Made by a program: the position numbers and the translations under genes. This document shows, in pieces, positions 19,623-28,656 of a stretch of DNA of 64,000 bases. The stretch is from Roseiarcus sp963721905 (GTDB lineage Bacteria > Pseudomonadota > Alphaproteobacteria > Rhizobiales > Beijerinckiaceae), in assembly GCA_963721905.1 (NCBI GenBank), contig CAVRMF010000011.1:372001-436000 (forward strand), written 5' to 3'. Below the pieces are notes generated by a model. The model was given only the letters and a program-made list of their open reading frames with translations, searched no databases and was not told the DNA's origin. The stretch's first letter is position 1; the number at the start of each line of letters is the position of its first letter.

Positions 19623-20537
19623 ATGCGCGCCCAGATCGCCTCCGCGCTCGGCCTCGCGGGCGTCCTCGTCGCAGTCGCGGCGGCCGCAGCCTGGTTTGTC
19701 ACCGCCCCGCACGGGGTTTCCGCCGAAGTCGCGGCGGCGGTGTCCGAGCCAGGCGACCCCGAGGCGGGGAAAAACGTCTTCTATATCGCCGGCTGCGAGT
19801 CCTGCCACATGTCGCCGGACCAGCCGGACCCGTTGCGCCTCGGCGGCGGCCTGGAGCTGAAGACGCCCTTCGGCTCGTTCTATCCGCCGAACATCTCGCC
19901 CGATCCCGTTGACGGGATCGGCGCATGGAGCGCGGCCGACTTCGCCAACGCGCTGATGGCGGGCGTGTCGCCGCGAGGCGAGCATTTGTATCCGGCTTTT
20001 CCCTATCCGTCTTATCGCCGCATGTCGATCAAGGACGTGCGGGATCTCTTCGCCTTCCTGCAGACGACGCCGCCGATCTCAGGGCGCGCGCCGTCGAACG
20101 CGCTCAAGTTCCCCTTCTCGATCCGCCGCGCCGTCGGCTTCTGGAAGCTTCTCTACCTACCGAAGATCGATCACCCGCTCGCCGTCGATTCAACCGATGA
20201 GAACGCGCTCGGCCGCTATCTCGTCAATGGGCCTGGCCATTGCGCCGAATGTCATTCGCCGCGCGACTTTTTCGGCGGAATCATCGCCTCCCGCCGCCTG
20301 ACCGGGGGCCGACTGCCGGACGGCAAGGGCAAGGCGCCGAACATCACGGCCGAGGGCCTCAAAGATTGGTCCGAAGACGATGTCGAAACCGCGCTCTCGA
20401 CCGGCTTCACCCCGTCGGGCGACGTGCTCGGCAGCGCGATGACCGCGGTCGTCCGCAGCCTCAAACAGGTCCCCGAGCCGGACCTGGCCGCGATTGCGCG
20501 CTACCTCAAGTCCTACAGGCCCGGCGACTCTCGCTGA
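19623..20537 (+). CDS. Dihaem cytochrome c, dehydrogenase-partner type
   Basis: 304 residues. A single N-terminal hydrophobic segment (about 4-25) acts as signal or anchor. Two CxxCH motifs, CESCH near 58 and CAECH near 208, with later GGRLPDG..APNIT, match the cytochrome subunits of alcohol, aldehyde and gluconate dehydrogenases, which have two or three such domains. Located directly after the molybdopterin subunit and cytochrome c', it may carry electrons from that enzyme to the respiratory chain (inference). Confidence 0.88.
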   Translation: MRAQIASALGLAGVLVAVAAAAAWFVTAPHGVSAEVAAAVSEPGDPEAGKNVFYIAGCESCHMSPDQPDPLRLGGGLELKTPFGSFYPPNISPDPVDGIGAWSAADFANALMAGVSPRGEHLYPAFPYPSYRRMSIKDVRDLFAFLQTTPPISGRAPSNALKFPFSIRRAVGFWKLLYLPKIDHPLAVDSTDENALGRYLVNGPGHCAECHSPRDFFGGIIASRRLTGGRLPDGKGKAPNITAEGLKDWSEDDVETALSTGFTPSGDVLGSAMTAVVRSLKQVPEPDLAAIARYLKSYRPGDSR

Positions 20538-20549
20538 CCCTCTCCCCGG

Positions 20550-20972
20550 TCAAACCGCGGCAAGGGCGGCGTCGGCGCGAATGCGCTCGACCATCGCCCG
20601 CACGCCGTTCGATCGTTGCGGCGTCAAATGCTGCTCGAGACCCAGCTCGCGGAAGGCGCCCAAGGCGTCGGTGGCTCGAATCTGCTCGGGCGGCTGATCG
20701 GAGAAGAGGGCGATGGCGATCGCGATCAATCCGCGCACGAGATGCGAGTTGCTGTCGCCGCGGTAATGGAAAATCGTTCGGCCCGACGGGTCCGTGCGCT
20801 CCTCCCGCTCCAGCCAGACCTGGCTGACGCAGCCCCGCACCTTGTTGGCGTCGTTATGCGCCTCTTGGCCCAGCGGCTCGAGGCCGTGACCGAGTTCGAT
20901 CACATAACGATAACGATCCTCCCACTCATCGAGCAGGGCGAAATCGTCGCGGATCGACTCGAACGCAGACAC
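20550..20972 (-). CDS. sufE: Cysteine desulfurase-associated sulfur acceptor SufE
   Basis: Accepts persulfide sulfur from SufS in Fe-S cluster assembly. 140 residues, standard length. The acceptor cysteine is in NKVRGCVSQVWLE (about 44-56), and FHYRGDSNSHLVRGLIAIAI is the second SufE block. It is convergent with the dihaem cytochrome gene, 12 bases apart. No suf operon genes are nearby, as is usual for this stand-alone copy in Rhizobiales. Confidence 0.95.
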   Translation of the reverse strand: MSAFESIRDDFALLDEWEDRYRYVIELGHGLEPLGQEAHNDANKVRGCVSQVWLEREERTDPSGRTIFHYRGDSNSHLVRGLIAIAIALFSDQPPEQIRATDALGAFRELGLEQHLTPQRSNGVRAMVERIRADAALAAV

Positions 20973-21058
20973 GAAAGAACCTCGCAGCCGTCACGGCGAG
21001 CTACATACACCCATCGCTGCGAAAGACATATATAGGCTGGCGAGCCAAAGGCCAGGGG

Positions 21059-21430
21059 CTAACGGCTGTCCTGCGTCTGAGGAAGCTTGTCTTTCGACCT
21101 TGGCGCATCCGCCAAACGGGATGTCGCCGCCGCCTTGCGCAACGCGTCGCCCGCTCCAAACGAAACCGCAGCGATGTCCGCCGCCAGGCGCAGCCTTTCA
21201 ACCGCGGCGCGGCAGTTCTCGGACATCCTTTGCGCGCAAGCCGCGACCGGGCCCGGCGACGCGACTGGCCCAACCGCTTGCGTCGGGACAGCCGACAGCC
21301 GTGAATCATTATCAAACGGCATGTTGCTGTAAACCAGACCGAGCCAGAAGATGCTTCTCGCCACAAATCCCAACGCTCTCTCCGAAGGTCTGCCCGCGCC
21401 GGCGGCGACCATAGAGAACGATGTTTTCAA
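21059..21430 (-). CDS. Small conserved protein, DUF5330-like
   Basis: 123 residues. It carries a hydrophobic N-terminal segment (GFVARSIFWLGLVYSNMPF, about 21-39) followed by a soluble region with CAQRMSENCRAAVERLRLAAD, whose paired cysteines suggest a periplasmic domain. The pattern matches small proteins annotated DUF5330 beside sufE in Rhizobiales, as far as I recall. The true start could be nearer the hydrophobic segment than the ATG at 21430. Function unknown. Confidence 0.6.
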   Translation of the reverse strand: MKTSFSMVAAGAGRPSERALGFVARSIFWLGLVYSNMPFDNDSRLSAVPTQAVGPVASPGPVAACAQRMSENCRAAVERLRLAADIAAVSFGAGDALRKAAATSRLADAPRSKDKLPQTQDSR

Positions 21431-21534
21431 ACCTGTCGAAAAATGTCGTCGAATTGAAGCGTTGCCAGTAACGCCGCGTTAGCGTCGCGAATCGACGGGG
21501 TGGCGGTCATCCGCGCTCAAGATGCCTCCCCGGG

Positions 21535-22002
21535 TCACTTCGAGAAATTCTCATCGCTGAACGGCGACGTCTCGAGCGGTGACAATTTTGGTTCTCTGAT
21601 CTTGATAAACCCGACGCCGGCCGCTTCGTGACAAGAGTTGCATGCGGCTGTCAACTTCATAAAGCCCTGCGAGAATTTGAGGCTGTCCTTCGCCTTGATC
21701 GCGCTGTCAAGTTCATCCGCCACCGGCGCCATCGTGCTCATATTCGGTGTACTATTATTTGGATACAGATTCTTTGCATCTTCAATACTGGCCCGGATCT
21801 GCGCCAATTCATAATTCGCCAGCGGCCAATTTTGCACAACCCCCGCGTACCACAATTTGAAATGTCTGAGTTGTGCCGCGACCATGATGTCGTTCAACCG
21901 AGGCACGTAGCGTTCTTGCGCGTTCGCCGGCTTTTGATCGTCAGCCAGGACCGGCGCCGACCCTCCCATGAGCAAGACGGCCAGGACCGCAAAGAGCCTC
22001 AT
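21535..22002 (-). CDS. Secreted monohaem cytochrome c-like protein
   Basis: 155 residues from the ATG at 22002. A clear signal peptide (cut after VLA, about residue 20), a helical middle region and one CNSCH motif at about 121-125 near the C-terminus, resembling cytochrome c'/c-556-like sequences; about 30 residues follow the haem site. The open frame extends far upstream to 23457 by chance, through the genes on the other strand. No close operon partner; it stands alone between the DUF5330-like gene and the peptidoglycan-binding gene. Confidence 0.8.
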   Translation of the reverse strand: MRLFAVLAVLLMGGSAPVLADDQKPANAQERYVPRLNDIMVAAQLRHFKLWYAGVVQNWPLANYELAQIRASIEDAKNLYPNNSTPNMSTMAPVADELDSAIKAKDSLKFSQGFMKLTAACNSCHEAAGVGFIKIREPKLSPLETSPFSDENFSK

Positions 22003-22437
22003 ATTGACCACCGCGCGTCCCCGAATCTCCGGCCGAATCGCTCGTCCACCGGACCTATAGACCAACATTCGCCAATAGCCGTCGCTTCCAACCCAATTCT
22101 GTAACGGCGTCGTGTTCCTGGCAAGGTCGCGCCGAGATCGGTGACAGCGAGACTGGCGAGAACGAGCCGCTGCTCTCCCCGCAACTGGTCGAGTTGATCC
22201 TTGGGATCGCGGGACCGCAACGAATTGGCAACCATAAAAGCGCCTGCGCCTCGCGGCTCTTTCGAACAGCCTTAGGATTGGGTTAAGCGGAAGGCGCCAT
22301 CCTTGGGGAAGGAGCGGCGGCGAAGCCGACCGCGGGTGGCGCCGAGACTGCGCCCGCCGGACCTGGAGGCAAAACGATGCATTCATTGGGCCGCCGGCCC
22401 GCGCCAGCGAGGCCGGTTTGTTTGCCGGAGGCGGCGA
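22003..22437. other. Gap of 435 bases without a recognised gene
   Basis: It lies between the divergent cytochrome (minus) and peptidoglycan-binding (plus) genes. Open frames here have no recognisable domain or clear ribosome sites. It should contain both promoters; no convincing sigma-70 pair, operator or terminator could be picked out by eye. Confidence 0.4.
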
Positions 22438-23055
22438 ATGTCTGAAGTCCTCGCGCGCATTCGCAACGATTCGGTTTTGTCCCGCCCGGCCGGAGTGTCG
22501 AAATCCGGCCGAGGCCTGGCGCGATCTCTGGCTCGGCGATTGAGGGCGCTGCCCGCCCGAACTTATGTCGCGGCGGGCTTGTTGGCGCTCCTGATCGGCA
22601 TCGCGGTGAATGCGCTCGTCCTGCAGTCCAGACGCCATCCGGCGCCATTGTTCGCGCCCTCGCCGGCGACGCTTTCGCCGACGCCCCCGAACGCGATTCC
22701 AGTTCCGCCTCCGCCGCCCCCGGACGCGGTGCGCGAGGCCTCCCCGCCCGCCCCCGCCGCGCCGGAGCCGCCCGCGCGGCCTCCCGCCGCTGCCGGAAGC
22801 GCCGCGCGCCCGACCGATCAAATCGGCAATTGGCTGCGCGGCGAGGCGCAAGGGGACGATGGGCATCTTGTCCTTACCGCGCAGACTGCGCTCGTCAAAC
22901 TCGGCTACGCGGTCAAGGCGGACGGAAACGAAGGCGCCGCGACCCATCAGGCGCTGCGCGATTTCGAGCGCGCGCACGGATTGCCGCTCACGACCGACAT
23001 CACGCCGCGGCTGGTCAAGCAGCTCGAGGCGGCCGCGCGAAGCCAGGCGCGCTGA
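22438..23055 (+). CDS. Membrane-anchored peptidoglycan-binding-domain protein
   Basis: About 205 residues from the ATG at 22438 (GGAGGCG upstream). A cytoplasmic basic N-terminus is followed by one membrane segment (about 43-62, YVAAGLLALLIGIAVNALVL), a long proline/alanine-rich linker (about 70-120) and a C-terminal PG_binding_1-type module (VLTAQTALVKLGYAVKADGN...ALRDFERAHGLPL). The layout fits an inner-membrane protein that reaches into the cell wall. It lies six bases before the DUF1491 gene, with which it pairs in many Rhizobiales. Confidence 0.82.
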   Translation: MSEVLARIRNDSVLSRPAGVSKSGRGLARSLARRLRALPARTYVAAGLLALLIGIAVNALVLQSRRHPAPLFAPSPATLSPTPPNAIPVPPPPPPDAVREASPPAPAAPEPPARPPAAAGSAARPTDQIGNWLRGEAQGDDGHLVLTAQTALVKLGYAVKADGNEGAATHQALRDFERAHGLPLTTDITPRLVKQLEAAARSQAR

Positions 23056-23061
23056 CAAAAA

Positions 23062-23409
23062 GTGCGCCTGAGGTCGGACTTGTGGGTCGCGGCCTATTTG
23101 CGCCGATGCGGCGCGGAGGGCCAGAGCGCGGTGCTCCGCCGCCGGGGCGCGGCGGAGGCCGGGGCGATCTTCGTCAAAGTCGATGGCCTCGATGGCCGGT
23201 CCGCCCTCTACGAGCCGGCCCCGCAGTCGATTGCCGGCGAACTGGAACGGGGCGTCGAACGAACCTTCATCCGGGCGCACGAGCCGGAATGGATCGAATC
23301 GGGCGAGGCCGACAAGCGGCTTCAGCGCGAGGTCGCGTACGATCCCGATCTTTGGATTGTCGAGGTCGAGGATCGGGACGGCCGCGTGTGGCTCGATCTC
23401 GCGCGGTGA
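23062..23409 (+). CDS. DUF1491 family protein
   Basis: 115 residues starting at a GTG. Conserved DUF1491 elements are visible: an N-terminal LRSDLWVAAYLRRC, GAIFVKVDGLDG in the middle and a C-terminal DPDLWIVEVEDRDGR. The family is nearly restricted to alphaproteobacteria and has no known function. Very close spacing to the preceding peptidoglycan-binding gene suggests one transcript. No signal peptide. Confidence 0.88.
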   Translation: MRLRSDLWVAAYLRRCGAEGQSAVLRRRGAAEAGAIFVKVDGLDGRSALYEPAPQSIAGELERGVERTFIRAHEPEWIESGEADKRLQREVAYDPDLWIVEVEDRDGRVWLDLAR

Positions 23410-23834
23410 CCGCCAATTCGCCGGCCCAGCGTGCACAAAAAAACGAGCCGAAATCAATACGCAGGCTTGCTCGTGTCGCTTCGTTATCTGGACGAGGGCC
23501 CCGCAGTTTCAAAGCGCTATTCCGCTTTAGGGTCAAAACCCAATCGGTCTGCTTTCGCCGCTGGCCGCTTCGCGCAAACAGCTGCCGTTCCCCCGACGGC
23601 GGGGCGAGCGGATCAAGTTGACCGAAAAGTGTCGTTCGGCAGATGGCCCAAGGATCGCCATCCTCGAACTGAATTGTTCATTGTCGAATGAAAGGGGCGA
23701 GATTGTTGTATGGGAACGCGCTTGCACTGCGGGCAGCTGTCGCGCAACAGTCCATGTCCCCGTAAGCGTTCAGGGCCCAGCACGACGTTAGGGCGCACTT
23801 CGAAGGCGAGCATGATGAGCATTTGGCAGAGCGA
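23410..23834. other. Gap of 425 bases without a recognised gene
   Basis: Between the DUF1491 gene and cytochrome b561. Short open frames on both strands show no domain, and one on the minus strand (23613-23891) runs into the b561 gene and is rejected. Base composition falls slightly around 23640-23720. No tRNA cloverleaf or clear terminator was recognised. Confidence 0.4.
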
Positions 23835-24497
23835 ATGAGCGATGCGGCAGGTGTCGTCATTGTCTGGGACGCCCCCATCCGCCTCTTCCACTGGCTGAGT
23901 GCGGCGCTGGTTGCGGCAGCTTATGCGACCTGGCGCCTAAACTGGATGGTTTGGCACGGACGGATCGGCGACGCTTTGCTCGCCTTGCTGCTGTTCCGGC
24001 TGCTGTGGGGCTTCTTTGGCAGCGAGACGGCGCGATTTTCCCGCTTCCTCACCTCACCGTGGATGGCCGTTGAACATCTGAAATACGCGCTTCTGCGAGA
24101 GCCCGATCGCCAGGTGGGGCATAACCCGGCGGGCGGCTGGATGGTGCTGTTCCTGCTCGCGCTGCTTCTCACCGAGACGCTGACCGGACTTTACGTCGCC
24201 AACGACATCGCCGATGTCGGGCCGTTGACCGCGATTGTCCCCCCCGCGGTCGCGAACGCGATCGAGGCGTCGCATGCGATCCTCTGGGACGTGCTGTTGG
24301 CGGCGATCGTGCTGCATGTCCTGGCGATCGTCGGGTACGCGGCGGTGAAGAGGCAGAACCTGGTTCGCCCAATGATCACCGGAACAAAGATTCTCCCCGT
24401 GAACTTGCCCGCCCCGCAAATCGCAGGTTTGGCGAGGGCGGCGCTTCTCCTCGCCGGCGCCGCCGTAGCCGCGGCGATCCTCGCCAATCTGATCTGA
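23835..24497 (+). CDS. Cytochrome b561-family membrane protein
   Basis: About 220 residues, with the start at the ATG 23835. It begins VVIVWDAPIRLFHWLSAALV, the pattern of the nickel-dependent hydrogenase/cytochrome b561 family: first haem-ligand His in LFHW and others in HNPAGGW and ASHAILWDVLLAAIVLHVL. Four to five membrane segments. Such proteins pass electrons between periplasmic carriers and quinone. An isolated gene near several c-type cytochromes; a partner relation is possible but unproved. Confidence 0.88.
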   Translation: MSDAAGVVIVWDAPIRLFHWLSAALVAAAYATWRLNWMVWHGRIGDALLALLLFRLLWGFFGSETARFSRFLTSPWMAVEHLKYALLREPDRQVGHNPAGGWMVLFLLALLLTETLTGLYVANDIADVGPLTAIVPPAVANAIEASHAILWDVLLAAIVLHVLAIVGYAAVKRQNLVRPMITGTKILPVNLPAPQIAGLARAALLLAGAAVAAAILANLI

Positions 24498-24503
24498 GTC
24501 CGT

Positions 24504-24959
24504 TCAGCTCTTCGGCGGGACCACCTGGCCGCGGATCTCGCCTGCCGGATGGGACTGAGAGTGCACGTTAATATACCATTCTCCAGCGGAGAATTGCTGC
24601 GCCTGCTCGGGAGTGAGCGTAGCGCTCCCTGTGATCGGAGTTATAGGCGCGGCGCCTTGCTTGGTAAGCCAGATCACCACCGGTCCGTTCTGGCCCTCCT
24701 TCGCCGGGCCATGGAAGTGGGCCATCGTGACCGGGCTCGATAGCCCGCTATACGTGATATTCCAGGTCACCGTACGGGTTGCCGGATCGTAGGTAAGATC
24801 AGCCGCTCCCGTGCCGCTCGTATCCACTGGCGGCACGCTTTGCGCCCCGCTCAGCGAGACTTTAAACGACGAGGGTTCCGCCAGAGCCACCCCCGTCCAG
24901 GCAAGCCCCAGCACGCAAACCGAAGCGAGGATAGCTCGCCGAGAAATCACCGCATCCAT
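24504..24959 (-). CDS. CHRD-domain secreted protein
   Basis: 151 residues with a signal peptide (cut near VALA, residue 28). The rest is a CHRD domain: FKVSLSGAQSVPPV, YDPATRTVTWNITYSG, MAHFHGPAKEGQNGPVVIWL and WYINVHSQSHPAGEIRGQV are its typical motifs. CHRD domains were defined in chordin; bacterial copies are periplasmic or surface beta-rich proteins of unknown function. Convergent with cytochrome b561, six bases apart. Confidence 0.92.
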   Translation of the reverse strand: MDAVISRRAILASVCVLGLAWTGVALAEPSSFKVSLSGAQSVPPVDTSGTGAADLTYDPATRTVTWNITYSGLSSPVTMAHFHGPAKEGQNGPVVIWLTKQGAAPITPITGSATLTPEQAQQFSAGEWYINVHSQSHPAGEIRGQVVPPKS

Positions 24960-25235
24960 CTTTTCCTCCCGCTGCGCCGATCATAACGGCAGGGACCATA
25001 CACCACACCGAGCGACATTTTCATCCCAAGATTTGCCCCGGAACCGGCGCCCTTCTTCCGGCTCTCCAAGTGTGTGATTATGTTTGTTCGTCTGGAGCAA
25101 GGAAACGGCCGAAATGCTTCACGGTTGAAATGCTTCGCCGAGGCGTGCTCGCTTGTCGTGGGGCTCCCGCGACTGGGTGCAGGGACCATCCGCCGCGAAG
25201 GCATAAAGGGGCAAGAGACAGGTGGACCCAGGTTG

Positions 25236-26921
25236 ATGCCGAATGTTTCGATCCGCGCGCGGCTGATCTTCCTTTCAGTCCTGCTCCTTGCGATCCTTGC
25301 TATCTCCTCCGCGCTTCTGATTCGAGAACTGGCGCGCGATTCGCGGAGCCTCGCCGAGGAAGCGACGCTCGTCTCCGTCGTCAAGAACGCCAATTCGGCC
25401 AGCAAGCACTTCGGGGATTTGAAGTATTGGGTGATCGACTCGGCTGTCACGCAGACGGCGAGCTCCCAACAAGCCGCAGCAACCGCCAAGGCGGGGCTCG
25501 ACGCCGATCTGAAAGCGATTTCCGCCGTCGATCCTGCGGTCGTCGCCGCGATCGGAGGCGAAGTCGACGCCATGAGCGATCTGGCGCGCCAGGCCGGCGT
25601 CGCCTACTCAAGCGACGACAGCGCCGCCGGCAACGCCCTCCTGGAGCGGGCAAAGAGCCACATTCTCGGGATCGATAACGAGATCGACAGGATCGTGGAC
25701 CGGGTCGAGCAGCAGGCCGTTGCCCGGCGCGATGCGTCGACGCGCCAGGCTGAACTCGCCGTTAAGCTCGCGATCGTGGGCGGAATCGGAGCGCTGGTGC
25801 TCGCGTTGGGCTTCACTGCGCTGACCGTGCGTTCCATCACCGTCCCCTTGAAGCAGCTGGAGCGAAGCATGGCTTCGATCACGCGCGGCGAACTCAACGT
25901 CGCGATGCCGCCGACAGGCGTCAACGAGATCGGGGCGATGACGAGAACGCTGGGCATGTTGCGCGACAGCCTTATCGAGCGGGACCGTCTTGAACGCGAA
26001 CGACAGCGTGCAGAATCCGAGATCCGCGTCGCGCGCGATGCCGCAGAGGCGGCGTTGCACGACCTAAAGGCGGCCCAGGCCAATCTGATTCAGGCTGAAA
26101 AAATGGCGTCGCTTGGCCAGCTGACTGCGGGGATCGCGCACGAGATCAAGAACCCGCTCAATTTCGTCAACAATTTTGCGGGCCTTTCGATCGGGCTGCT
26201 TGACGAACTGAAGGCGACGGCCGCGCCCGCCTTCGAAGCGCTCGATCAGCGTCAACGCAGCCAAGTTGATGAGGTCACGGAACTGCTGACCGGCAATCTC
26301 GAACGGATCGCCGAACACGGCAAACGGGCAGACAATATAGTCAAGAGCATGCTGGCGCATTCTCGCAGCGGAGGCGGCGACCGGCAAAGCGTCGACCTCA
26401 ACGCGCTGGTCGAGGAGGCGCTCAATCTCGCCTATCACGGCGCCCGCGCCCAGGATCAGAACTTCAACATCACTCTGGACCGGGAATACGGCAAGGACAT
26501 CGCGCCAGTCGAGCTCGTGCCGCAAGACATGACGCGAGTGTTTCTCAACCTGTTTGGCAACGGATTCTACGCGGCCAACAAGCGCCAGCGGGCAGCGCAC
26601 AACGGGGCGTTCAGACCCGTGCTGACAGTGACCACGCGCGATCTGGGCAAGGCCGTCGAGGTGCGAGTGCGCGACAACGGCGTCGGCGTTCCCGACGACA
26701 TCAAGGACAAACTCTTCCAGCCGTTCTTCACGACGAAGCCGACCGGCGAAGGCACTGGGCTCGGATTGTCGATCAGCTACGAGATCGTCACCAAGCAACA
26801 CGGCGGGACGATCAAGGTCGCGAGCGAAGTTGGAGCATTCACCGAATTCATCATAAGTCTGCCGCGTCGCTTCACGGCCAGAGGGGCGGCGGATCTTTCG
26901 GCAGCGAGTAGAGAGTCATGA
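25236..26921 (+). CDS. Membrane sensor histidine kinase
   Basis: About 561 residues from the ATG at 25236; an open frame to 25074 lacks features. N-terminal membrane segment (about 8-28), periplasmic four-helix-like sensor region (about 30-180), second membrane segment (about 186-206), HAMP (about 207-260), coiled coil, H-box ASLGQLTAGIAHEIKNPLNF (phospho-His), N-box-like FLNLFGNGFYAANK, G1 VRDNGVGVP and G2 EGTGLGLSISYEI. The ligand is unknown. It overlaps the next receiver gene (ATGA), so these form one operon with the cyclase response regulator that follows. Confidence 0.93.
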   Translation: MPNVSIRARLIFLSVLLLAILAISSALLIRELARDSRSLAEEATLVSVVKNANSASKHFGDLKYWVIDSAVTQTASSQQAAATAKAGLDADLKAISAVDPAVVAAIGGEVDAMSDLARQAGVAYSSDDSAAGNALLERAKSHILGIDNEIDRIVDRVEQQAVARRDASTRQAELAVKLAIVGGIGALVLALGFTALTVRSITVPLKQLERSMASITRGELNVAMPPTGVNEIGAMTRTLGMLRDSLIERDRLERERQRAESEIRVARDAAEAALHDLKAAQANLIQAEKMASLGQLTAGIAHEIKNPLNFVNNFAGLSIGLLDELKATAAPAFEALDQRQRSQVDEVTELLTGNLERIAEHGKRADNIVKSMLAHSRSGGGDRQSVDLNALVEEALNLAYHGARAQDQNFNITLDREYGKDIAPVELVPQDMTRVFLNLFGNGFYAANKRQRAAHNGAFRPVLTVTTRDLGKAVEVRVRDNGVGVPDDIKDKLFQPFFTTKPTGEGTGLGLSISYEIVTKQHGGTIKVASEVGAFTEFIISLPRRFTARGAADLSAASRES

Positions 26922-27307
26922 CCGTAAGCATCTTGATTGTCGACGACGAACCCGACGTCGCCATCTTGTTTCGCCAGCAATTTCGACGTGAGGCGCGAGA
27001 GGGCGCCTACGTGCTGCATTTCGCGCTCTCGGCCTCGGAAGCGCTTGAACGTCTCGCCACCGACATCGAGCCGCAATTGATCGTTATTCTGTCGGACATC
27101 AACATGCCGGGGATGGACGGGCTGGCGCTCCTGCGCGAGATCAAGACGCGACGACCCGACCTGCCGGTGATGATGCTGACCGCCTATGGCGACGAGGAAC
27201 GGCGCCGCCGCGCTGCCGAATACGGCGCCGCCGAATTCGTCACCAAACCGGTCGACTTCGGTTTCTTGAAGGAGCGGCTGCGTCAGCTGCACGCGCCATT
27301 GACCTGA
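26918..27307 (+). CDS. Single-domain response regulator
   Basis: 129 residues, one receiver domain with no output. Acidic pair IVDDEPD, phospho-acceptor Asp in LSDINMPGMDGLALL, Thr in LTAYG and Lys in FVTKPVD are all present. The start overlaps the kinase stop (ATGA). It is probably a direct partner of the kinase, perhaps as a phosphate shuttle or sink beside the receiver-cyclase that follows nine bases later. Confidence 0.93.
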   Translation: MTVSILIVDDEPDVAILFRQQFRREAREGAYVLHFALSASEALERLATDIEPQLIVILSDINMPGMDGLALLREIKTRRPDLPVMMLTAYGDEERRRRAAEYGAAEFVTKPVDFGFLKERLRQLHAPLT

Positions 27308-27316
27308 GGTGCCCCA

Positions 27317-28447
27317 TTGAACGTTTCAACCAAGATCCTTGCCGTCGACGACGAACCTGATTTCGAGTTTCTGATCAAGCAGCGTTTTCGCCGCCAAATC
27401 CGCGAGGAGGAATTCGCATTCCGCTTCGCCCATCACGGGGAGGAGGCGTTGTCCGCGCTCGACGCCGAACCGGATATCGACCTCATGCTGCTCGATATCA
27501 ACATGCCGGTGATGGATGGGCTGACGCTGCTTAGCGAATTGCACGAGCGGCAGTCCGCGGTGCAGGCGATCATCGTCTCTGCTTATGGCGACATGACCAA
27601 TCTGCGCACGGCGATGAATCGCGGCGCCTTTGATTTCATCACCAAACCCGTGGATCTGAGCGATCTCGAGATCACCGTCCGCAAGGCGCTGGACAACATC
27701 GCCAAGCTGCGCGAGATGGATCGGTTGCGTCGGGCGGCCGAGCGGGCGCGCAACAATCTCGCCCGCTATTTTTCGCCCAACATCGTCGAGTTGCTGGCCG
27801 CACAGGATGAGCCGCTCGGGGCAGTCCGCCGGGAAACGGTCGCCGTGCTGTTTGCCGATATTGTCGGCTTCACGCAAATGGCGGAGACGGTGCCCCCGGA
27901 AGCAGTCATGGCGATGTTACGCGAATTCCACGCGAGGATGACTGCGCAAATCTTCGCCTGTGGCGGCACCGTCGACAAATACATTGGCGACGCGATCGTC
28001 GCTGTGTTCGGCGTTCCGAGCGCGAGCTCCAACGATGCCGCCAACGCGCTCGCCTGCGCCGGAAAAATGCTCGATGCGCTCGAGAGCTGGAATGACGATC
28101 GCGACCGCGCGGCGGAGGGTCGGCTCGCGATGGGCATCGGGGTCAACTACGGGCCGGCGGTTCTCGGCGATGTCGGCAGCGAGTACAGCATGTCGTTCAC
28201 GGTGATCGGCGATACCGTCAACACCGCCGCCCGATTGCAGACGTTGACCCGCACCCTCGGGACGCCACTGGTCGTTGGCGACGCGCTGGTCACCGCGGCC
28301 AAAGCGCGGTCTCCCGATATCGCGTCTGAAGTCATGGAACAATTGGAGGATCAGGGCGAGCATAGCGTGCGTGGTCGGGCCGGCCCTGTGCGGATTTGGA
28401 CGCGCAAGTTGAACGGAACGAAAGGCGGCTCGCCTTACCCAGGATAG
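27317..28447 (+). CDS. Receiver domain fused to class III adenylate/guanylate cyclase
   Basis: 376 residues from a TTG. Receiver domain (1-125): AVDDEPD, phospho-Asp in LLDINMPVMDGL, Lys in FITKPVDL. Short coiled linker (about 130-155), then a class III cyclase catalytic domain with both metal-binding Asp in LFADIVGFTQM and DKYIGDAIVAVFG, and the transition-state motif GDTVNTAARLQ. Predicted to make cAMP (or cGMP) in answer to phosphorylation. Third gene of kinase-receiver-cyclase; this links two-component sensing with second messenger output. The nucleotide used cannot be decided by eye. Confidence 0.93.
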   Translation: MNVSTKILAVDDEPDFEFLIKQRFRRQIREEEFAFRFAHHGEEALSALDAEPDIDLMLLDINMPVMDGLTLLSELHERQSAVQAIIVSAYGDMTNLRTAMNRGAFDFITKPVDLSDLEITVRKALDNIAKLREMDRLRRAAERARNNLARYFSPNIVELLAAQDEPLGAVRRETVAVLFADIVGFTQMAETVPPEAVMAMLREFHARMTAQIFACGGTVDKYIGDAIVAVFGVPSASSNDAANALACAGKMLDALESWNDDRDRAAEGRLAMGIGVNYGPAVLGDVGSEYSMSFTVIGDTVNTAARLQTLTRTLGTPLVVGDALVTAAKARSPDIASEVMEQLEDQGEHSVRGRAGPVRIWTRKLNGTKGGSPYPG

Positions 28448-28656
28448 AAACGGTCGGTTGTGAGGTTTCCAATTGCGTCGAAAATCCTGTTGCTTGCGCC
28501 TTTCTGGGCAGCTGATGCAGGAGAAATCAGCCATTTGTCGCTGTCGCAGAGGGCAAAGGCGATGGTGAGGCTCAGGCGCGTCCTGATGTGCAAGGGCGGT
28601 ATCGATTTCCTTGACCGGGGTTCCTGCGGACGTCGGCGCATTATCGGCGGGCCGCG

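Noticed and set aside
22003..23457. Long N-terminal extension of the cytochrome frame on the minus strand
   Set aside because: The cytochrome signal peptide begins at 22002; the extension runs through the peptidoglycan-binding and DUF1491 genes on the other strand.
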